A stretch of 64,000 nt of DNA, from assembly GCA_963971535.1 (NCBI GenBank), contig OZ020585.1, positions 160,972,276 to 161,036,275 of the forward strand. Direction: 5' to 3'. The DNA comes from Notolepis coatsorum. Its lineage: Eukaryota; Chordata; Actinopteri; Aulopiformes; Paralepididae. The notes under the pieces were generated by a model. That model was not told the origin of the DNA. It did no database searches and saw only the letters and a list, made by a program, of their open reading frames with translations. Positions 57,297-64,000 of this stretch are shown here, one piece after another (the first letter of the stretch is position 1; each line of letters begins with the position of its first letter). A program made the translations under genes and the position numbers.

Positions 57297-58339
57297 TAAG
57301 GTGTGAAGAAACAGAGACACCTCAGCCCAGTGTACTTAGCACGGTTGTGCAGACAGACAGTCAGCAACCCCCAGAGGGCGATGACGAGGAGCACCCGAGG
57401 GTGACGTCACGTGCCCCAAGCAGTGGGAGGTATCCCTCAAGGGAACACAAACCCCCAAAGTATCTGACAGACTATGCCCGGAGAGGAAGTGACGAGGATG
57501 ACAGTACACGTACCACCATTGATTACTGCTACAGGGTAGTCAGTGGGGTACCTCAGACCTTTAAAGAGGCCATAGTGTCCCCTGAATCAAGTAAATGGGA
57601 GAGAGCAATGGATGAGGAGATGAGGTCCCTAGAGGACAACCACACCTTTACTCTAACCAAGTTACCAGAGGGCAGACAGACAGTGGGAGGGAAATGGGTG
57701 TACTCAATCAAGGAGGGTATTGAAGGCCAGGACAAGTACAAAGCGAGATTTGTAGCTAAAGGTTACAGTCAGAGGGAGGGGATAGACTACGGTGAAACAT
57801 TCTCCCCCACAGCCGATCTGACCAGTGTAAGGGTAGTGATGCAGAAAGCAGCTGAGGACAATTTGATTTTACATCAGATGGATGTGAAGACAGCCTATCT
57901 GCACGCACCCATAGATAGGGAGATATATATGGAACAACCTGAAGGTTACGAAAAGAAAGGAGAGAAGCTAGTGTGTAAGCTAGAAAAATCCATTTACGGC
58001 CTGAAACAGTCTGGGCGAAATTGGAACGAGATGCTTCATACATGTCTCATTGAAGATCACTTCCTACAGAACCCAGTAGACCCCTGTGTTTACTCAAGGG
58101 AGTCAAAAGAGTCAGGAAAAGTGATCATCGTCATTTGGGTGGATGATTTGATCATCGCAGCAGACAACACTAGAAACCTAGAACAGGTGAAAGGTATGCT
58201 CTCCACCAGATTCAAAATGAAAGACCTTGGAAGGTTAAAGCATTTTCTAGGCATGGACTTTGAACAGTCTGCCAATTGTGTAAAAATATCCCAGAAGAGA
58301 TATGTGGAAAAGATCCTGAAACGTTTTGACATGCAATAA
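57297..58339 (+). pseudogene. pol: copia reverse transcriptase
   Basis: Continues the pol frame of 53592 after the hAT duplication. Residues are counted from Met 57347. A linker with SREHKPPKYLTDYA is followed by FKEAIVSPESSKWERAMDEE and the palm motif MDVKTAYLHAP (D179). IWVDDLIIAADN holds the catalytic pair D266-D267; position one of the usual Y/F-x-D-D box is Trp. It ends at an in-frame TAA (58337-58339) within what should be continuous pol. The same stop is in the 60320-61038 copy, so it predates that duplication. The ATG at 57347 is internal and not a true start. Confidence 0.92.
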
Positions 58340-59418
58340 TGTAGAACAAGGGAAACACCATGTGATCAAAAACTAGACTACCAAGAGGATGCTCAGAAAC
58401 TGACAGATGTAAAAACGTACAGAGAAGCTGTGGGTAGCCTCATTTATTTGACAACATGTACTCGCCCTGACCTATGTTTTGTAGTGAGCAAATTGTCACA
58501 GCATTTTGCTGACCCCACAGAGGAGCACTGGATTACAGCAAAACATGTTTTTCGTTATCTCAAAGGTACAGCAGATAAACAGCTGTGTTTCAGAAAGAGC
58601 AGCGAGGGCTTAGGGCAGTGGTGCCCAACCAGACGATCGCGATCGACAGGTAGATCGCGGGCTGATTTCAAGTAGATCTTGATTAATAAAATTTGATTAT
58701 TAAAAAAAAAAAAAAAAAAAAATTTGCTAAATCAACTCTTCCTCTCCTTGTTAACTACAACAAGCAATGCTGTTTGTTATTTAAGATGAGGTCAGACTCG
58801 GCACTGACAGATTTGTGTTCATTATGCTGCTTTTATAAAGCCTCAAATGACGGCTTACAATATACAATTTTGGCTGGTAGCTCTCGGGCTAGGTGGTAAA
58901 TAAAAAAGTAGATCTTGGTTCAAAAAAGGTTGGCCACCCCTGGCTTAGGGCTTAAAGCCTACAGTGATGCAGACTGGGCAGCTGACACCACAGATAGAAG
59001 AAGTACCACAGGATATTGTGTGAGTTTGAACACAAACAGCTCACTGGTTTCGTGGAAAACAAAGAAGCAGCCCACAGTGGCACTATCAACTTGTGAAGCC
59101 GAATATATGGCTTTAGCTATGACAATACAGGAATGTATTTATCTAGAACAACTGCTCGAAGGGATAGATACCTATGTATATAAGAAGACTGTTGTTTACG
59201 AGGACAACCAGGGAACCATTGCGATTGCTAGAAACCCTGTGTGCCGGCAGAGATGTAAACATGCCGATATAAAATACCATTTCATCAGATCTGTCATCAG
59301 AGAAGAAAGAATGACACTGATTTATTGTCCAACGGACGACATGGTAGCAGACGCTATGACGAAACCTGCTTCCATACTGAAATTGAAGAGATTTGTAGAG
59401 GTCATGTTTGGTGTGTAA
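58340..59418 (+). pseudogene. pol: copia RNase H, split by a MITE
   Basis: The frame resumes directly after the TAA: YREAVGSLIYLTTCTRPDLC and HWITAKHVFRYLKGTADKQL, then the 58616-58942 insertion, then LKAYSDADWAADTTDRRSTT, STCEAEYMA, YEDNQGTIAI and KHADIKYHFIRS, ending at TAA 59416-59418. The Asp, Glu and Asp of the RNase H site (in SDADWA, CEAEYM, EDNQG) and the His-Ala-Asp box are present. It degrades element RNA during copying. Confidence 0.92.
58616..58942. mobile_element. hAT-like MITE inserted in RNase H
   Basis: Starts CAGTGGTGCCCAACC and ends GGTTGGCCACCCCTG (two mismatches in 15). Perfect duplication GCTTAGGG at 58608-58615 and 58943-58950. GATCGCGATCGAC palindrome near the left end. 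Its right portion resembles 32820-33000 in reverse. Confidence 0.94.
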
Positions 59419-59506
59419 ATATTGACTGCCATATTCTTTTTGATGTTCTGAATTGTATTATTTTCTTTGTAAATTGTTTTTGAAGAAGTTATACAGTGTG
59501 CTATAC
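59419..59506 (+). other. copia 3' untranslated stretch
   Basis: About 90 AT-rich bases after the RNase H stop, with GAAGAAG as the only possible polypurine tract. The 3' LTR should follow but is displaced by the hAT beginning at 59507. Confidence 0.6.
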
Positions 59507-59561
59507 CAGGGGTTCCCAAACTTTTCAGGCCGCGACCCAAAAATAACGGGGTCAGAGAGTT

Positions 59562-62500
59562 TCAGACTGTTTCATCTACAGGCTACATTACCCCAGGCTG
59601 TTTCATCTGCTAGCTACATTACCCCAGGCTGTTTCATCTGCCTGCTACATTACCCCAGGCTGTTTAATCTGCTATCTACATTACCCCCAGGCTGTTTCAC
59701 CTGCTAGCTACATTACCCCAGGCTGTTTCACCTGCTAGCTACATTACGCCAGGCTGCTACATTACCCCAGGCTGTTTCATCTGCTAGCTACATTACCCCA
59801 GGCTGCTACATTACCCCAGGCTGTTTAACTGCTAGCTACATTACGTCAGGCTGCTACATTACCCCAGGCTGTTTCATCTGCTAGCTACATTACCCCAGGC
59901 TGCTACATTACCCCAGGCTGTTTAACTGCTAGCTACATTACGTCAGGCTGCTACATTGCCCCAGGCTGTTTCATCTGCTAGCTACATTACCCCAGGATGC
60001 TACATTACCCCAGGCTGTTTCATCTGCTAGCTACATTACCCCAGGATGCTACATTACCCCAGGCTGCTACATTACCCCAGGCTGTTTCATCTGCTAGCTA
60101 CATTACCCCAGGCTGTTTCATCTGCTAGCTACATTACCCCAGGCTGTTTAACTGCTAGCTACATTACCCCAGGATGCTACATTACCCCAGGCTGTTTCAT
60201 CTGCTAGCTACATTACCCCAGGATGCTACATTACCCCAGGCTGTTTCATCTGCTAGCTACATTGCCCCAGGATGCTACATTACCCCAGGCTGTTTCATCT
60301 GCTAGCTACATTACCCCAGGATGCTTCATACATGTCTCATTGAAGATCACTTCCTACAGAACCCAGTAGACCCCTGTGTTTACTCAAGGGAGTCAAAAGA
60401 GTCAGGAAAAGTGATCATCGTCATTTGGGTGGATGATTTGATCATCGCAGCAGACAACACTAGAAACCTAGAACAGGTGAAAGGTATGCTCTCCACCAGA
60501 TTCAAAATGAAAGACCTTGGAAGGTTAAAGCATTTTCTAGGCATGGACTTTGAACAGTCTGCCAATTGTGTAAAAATATCCCAGAAGAGATATGTGGAAA
60601 AGATCCTGAAATGTTTTGACATGCAATAATGTAGAACAAGGGAAACACCATGTGATCAAAAACTAGACTACCAAGAGGATGCTCAGAAACTGACAGATGT
60701 AAAAACTTACAGAGAAGCTGTGGGTAGCCTCATTTATTTGACAACATGTACTCGCCCTGACCTATGTTTTGTAGTGAGCAAATTGTCACAGCATTTTGCT
60801 GACCCCACAGAGGAGCACTGGATTACAGCAAAACATGTTTTTCGTTATCTCAAAGGTACAGCAGATAAACAGCTGTGTTTCAGAAAGAGCAGCGAGGGCT
60901 TAGGGCAGTGGTGCCCAACCAGTCGATCGCGATCGACAGGTAGATCGCGGGCTGATTTCAAGTAGATCTTGATTAATAAAATTTGATTATTTAAAAAAAA
61001 AAAAAAAAAAAAAAATGTTTTTTGCTAAATCAACTCTTCTGCTACATTACCCCAGGCTGTTTAATCTGCTATCTACATTACCCCCAGGCTGTTTCACCTG
61101 CTAGCTACATTACCCCAGGCTGTTTCACCTGCTAGCTACATTACGTCAGGCTGCTACATTACCCCAGGCTGTTTCATCTGCTAGCTACATTACCCCAGGC
61201 TGCTACATTACCCCAGGCTGTTTAACTGCTAGCTACATTACGTCAGGCTGCTACATTGCCCCAGGCTGTTTCATCTGCTAGCTACATTACCCCAGGATGC
61301 TACATTACCCCAGGCTGTTTCATCTGCTAGCTACATTACCCCAGGATGCTACATTACCCCAGGCTGCTACATTACCCCAGGCTGTTTCATCTGCCGGATA
61401 CATGACCCCAGGCTGTTTCATCTGCTAGCTACATTACCCCAGGCAGTTTCATCTGCTATCTACATTACCCCAAGGCTGTTTAATCTGCAGGCTACATTAC
61501 CCCAGGCTGTTTCATCTGCAGGCTACATTACCCCAGGCTGTTTCATCTGCTAGCTACATTACTACAGGCTGTTTAATCTGCAGGCTACATTACCCCAGGC
61601 TGTTTCACCTGCTAGCTACATTACCCCAGGCTGTTTCATCTGCTAGCTACATTACCCCAGGCTGTTTCATCTTCTAGCTACATTACCCCAGGCTGTTTCA
61701 TCTGCTAGCTACATTACCCCAGGATGCTACATTACCCCAGGCTGCTACATTACCCCAGGCTGTTTCATCTGCCGGATACATGACCCCAGGCTGTTTCATC
61801 TGCTAGCTACATTACCCCAGGCAGTTTCATCTGCTATCTACATTACCCCAAGGCTGTTTAATCTGCAGGCTACATTACCCCAGGCTGTTTCATCTGCAGG
61901 CTACATTACCCCAGGCTGTTTCATCTGCTAGCTACATTACTACAGGCTGTTTAATCTGCAGGCTACATTACCCCAGGCTGTTTCACCTGCTAGCTACATT
62001 ACCCCAGGCTGTTTCATCTGCTAGCTACATTACCCCAGGCTGTTTCATCTTCTAGCTACATTACCCCAGGCTGTTTCATCTGCTAGCTACATTACCCCAG
62101 GCTGTTTCATCTGCCTGCTACATTACCCCAGGCTGTTTCATCTACAGGCTACATTACCACAGGCTGTTTCATCTGCCTGCTACATTACCCCAGGCTGTTT
62201 CATCTACAGGCTACATTACCCCAGGCTGTTTCATCTGCTAGCTACATTACCCCAGGCTGTTTCATCTGCCTGCTACATTACCCCAGGCTGTTTAATCTGC
62301 TATCTACATTACCCCCAGGCTGTTTAATCTGCTAGCTACATTACCCCAGGCTGTTTCACCTGCTAGCTACATTACCCCAGACTGTTTCATCTGCTAGCTA
62401 CATTACCCCAGGCTGTTTAATCTGCTAGCTACATTACCCCAGGCTGTTTAATCTGCTAGCTACATTACCCCAGGCTGTTTCACCTGCTAGCTACATTACC

Positions 62501-64000
62501 CCAGGCTGTTTAATCTGCTAGCTACATTACCCCAGGCTGTTTCATCTGCTAGCTACATTACCCCCAGGCTGTTTAATCTGCTAGCTACATTACCCCAGGC
62601 TGTTTCATCTGCTAGCTACATTACACCAGGCTGCTATATTACCCCAGGCTGTTTCATCTGCTAGCTACATTACCCCAGGCTGTTTCACCTGCTAGCTACA
62701 TTACCCCAGGCTGTTTCATCTACTAGCTACATTACCCCAGGCTGTTTAATCTGCTAGCTACATTACCCCAGGCTGTTTAATCTGCTAGCTACATTACGCC
62801 AGGCTGCTACATTATCCCAGGCTGTGTCATCTGCTAGCTACATTACGCCAGGCTGCTACATTACCCCAGGCTGTTTAATCTGCTAGCTACATTACCCCAG
62901 GATGCTACATTACCCCAGGCTGTTTCATCTGCTAGCTACATTACCCCAGGCTGTTTAACTGCTAGCTACATTACCCCAGGATGCTACATTACCCCAGGCT
63001 GTTTCATCTGCTAGCTACATTACCCCAGGCTGTTTCATCTGCTAGCTACATTACCCCAGGCTGTTTAACCGCTAGCTACATTACCCCAGGATGCTACATT
63101 ACCCCAGGCTGTTTCATCTGCTAGCTACATTACCCCAGGATGCTACATTACCCCAGGCTGTTTCATCTGCTAGCTACATTACCCCAGGCTGTTTCATCTG
63201 CTAGCTACATTACCCCAGGCTGTTTCATCTGCCTGCTACATTACCCCAGGCTGTTTCATCTACAGGCTACATTACCACAGGCTGTTTCATCTGCCTGCTA
63301 CATTACCCCAGGCTGTTTCATCTACAGGCTACATTACCCCAGGCTGTTTCATCTGCTAGCTACATTACCCCAGGCTGTTTCATCTGCCTGCTACATTACC
63401 CCAGGCTGTTTAATCTGCTATCTACATTACCCCCAGGCTGTTTAATCTGCTAGCTACATTACCCCAGGCTGTTTCACCTGCTAGCTACATTACCCCAGAC
63501 TGTTTCATCTGCTAGCTACATTACCCCAGGCTGTTTAATCTGCTAGCTACATTACCCCAGGCTGTTTAATCTGCTAGCTACATTACCCCAGGCTGTTTCA
63601 CCTGCTAGCTACATTACCCCAGGCTGTTTAATCTGCTAGCTACATTACCCCAGGCTGTTTCATCTGCTAGCTACATTACCCCCAGGCTGTTTAATCTGCT
63701 AGCTACATTACCCCAGGCTGTTTCATCTGCTAGCTACATTACACCAGGCTGCTATATTACCCCAGGCTGTTTCATCTGCTAGCTACATTACCCCAGGCTG
63801 TTTCACCTGCTAGCTACATTACCCCAGGCTGTTTCATCTGCTAGCTACATTACCCCAGGCTGTTTAATCTGCTAGCTACATTACCCCAGGCTGTTTAATC
63901 TGCTAGCTACATTACGCCAGGCTGCTACATTATCCCAGGCTGTGTCATCTGCTAGCTACATTACGCCAGGCTGCTACATTACCCCAGGCTGTTTAATCTG
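59562..64000. repeat. 31-bp satellite with higher-order structure
   Basis: Units of CTGTTTCATCTGCTAGCTAC + ATTACCCCAGG (31) mixed with 21-base short units (CTGCTACATTACCCCAGG type). Marker variants recur at 1,118 bp (CTGCCTGCTA at 62111 and 63229; ATTATCCCAG at 62811 and 63929) and at 378 bp (CTGCCGGATA at 61391 and 61769). The array runs off the window and is interrupted by 60320-61038. Confidence 0.96.
60320..61038 (+). pseudogene. pol: Second copy of a copia RT/RNase H segment inside the satellite
   Basis: Matches 58030-58740 almost base for base: I see three substitutions and a longer A-run. It includes the same in-frame TAA, the WVDD box and the left half of the 58616 MITE. It begins at GATGCT, a word shared with the satellite unit GGATGCTACAT, and ends at CAACTCTT. 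It carries no flanking duplication, so it did not arrive by transposition. Confidence 0.95.

Larger units (their letters stand above)
59507..64000. mobile_element. hAT element left end, carrying a satellite; right end outside window
   Basis: CAGGGGTTCCCAAACTTTTC, then AGGCCGCGACCC, is a well-known hAT terminus. TGCTATAC precedes it and would be the expected duplication at the far end. From about 59562 the interior is all satellite. Confidence 0.75.

Noticed and set aside
63140-63445. 101-codon frame near the window end
   Set aside because: A translation of the 31-bp satellite; the residues repeat with the array.

Overview
The window is transposon-dense, non-genic DNA from a vertebrate, most probably a percomorph teleost fish. 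This rests on L2-type LINE sequence, tRNA-derived SINEs, TTAA-flanked MITEs, a Ty1/copia element of the kind rare outside fish among vertebrates, and many hAT-like elements. No intact host protein-coding gene is visible. Most open reading frames are chance translations of tandem repeats or decayed transposon genes. The best hints of a host gene are a CpG-rich block near 49.3-49.55 kb with a minus-strand splice-donor-like site, and a possible minus-strand exon at 48.6-48.75 kb.

The dominant feature is at least 28 hAT-like insertions that I could delimit base by base from terminal inverted repeats plus 8-bp target-site duplications (26 duplications perfect, two with one mismatch). Many begin TAG(G/A)G...CTA or CAG(G/T)G...CTG, and several carry subterminal CGATA/TATCGG or GGTACC words. 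They are nested like Russian dolls. In 0.3-7.7 kb a 67-bp minisatellite holds a hAT-like element, which holds an L2-type LINE, which holds another hAT-like element, which holds a LINE 3' tail, which holds a MITE, which holds a 49-bp minisatellite.

Region by region. 0-8 kb: the deepest nest. 8.7-11.5 kb: a hAT remnant with a BED-finger fragment, containing both a filled and an empty copy of the same insertion site. 11.6-14.2 kb: a 43-44-bp minisatellite split by a hAT element. 14.2-24 kb: low-complexity DNA, MITEs, a 200-N gap, LINE tails and SINEs. 24-28 kb: a minisatellite split by MITEs, a TTAA element carrying a SINE and a hAT, and a perfect foldback. 28-32 kb: a 3.8-kb hAT-like element holding a TTAA (piggyBac-like) element and three MITEs. 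32-36 kb: an ACACAAACACAAC array broken by hAT elements, then a ZBED-like hAT remnant. 36.5-40.2 kb: an L1-like retroposed segment with 15-bp duplications, itself invaded. 41-49 kb: more hAT elements, a 30-bp minisatellite and LINE tails. 50.7-59.5 kb: a Ty1/copia retrotransposon with 5' LTR, primer-binding site, gag, protease, integrase, reverse transcriptase and RNase H. It is broken by a gag frameshift, a protease Asp-to-Asn change, a stop codon in pol and three hAT insertions. 59.5-64 kb: a 31-bp satellite inside the last hAT, with higher-order periods of about 1,118 and 378 bp, and holding a second copy of 0.7 kb of the copia pol gene.

The genes do not form a functional system. The window is a stratigraphic record of transposition, because each nested insertion must be younger than its host.
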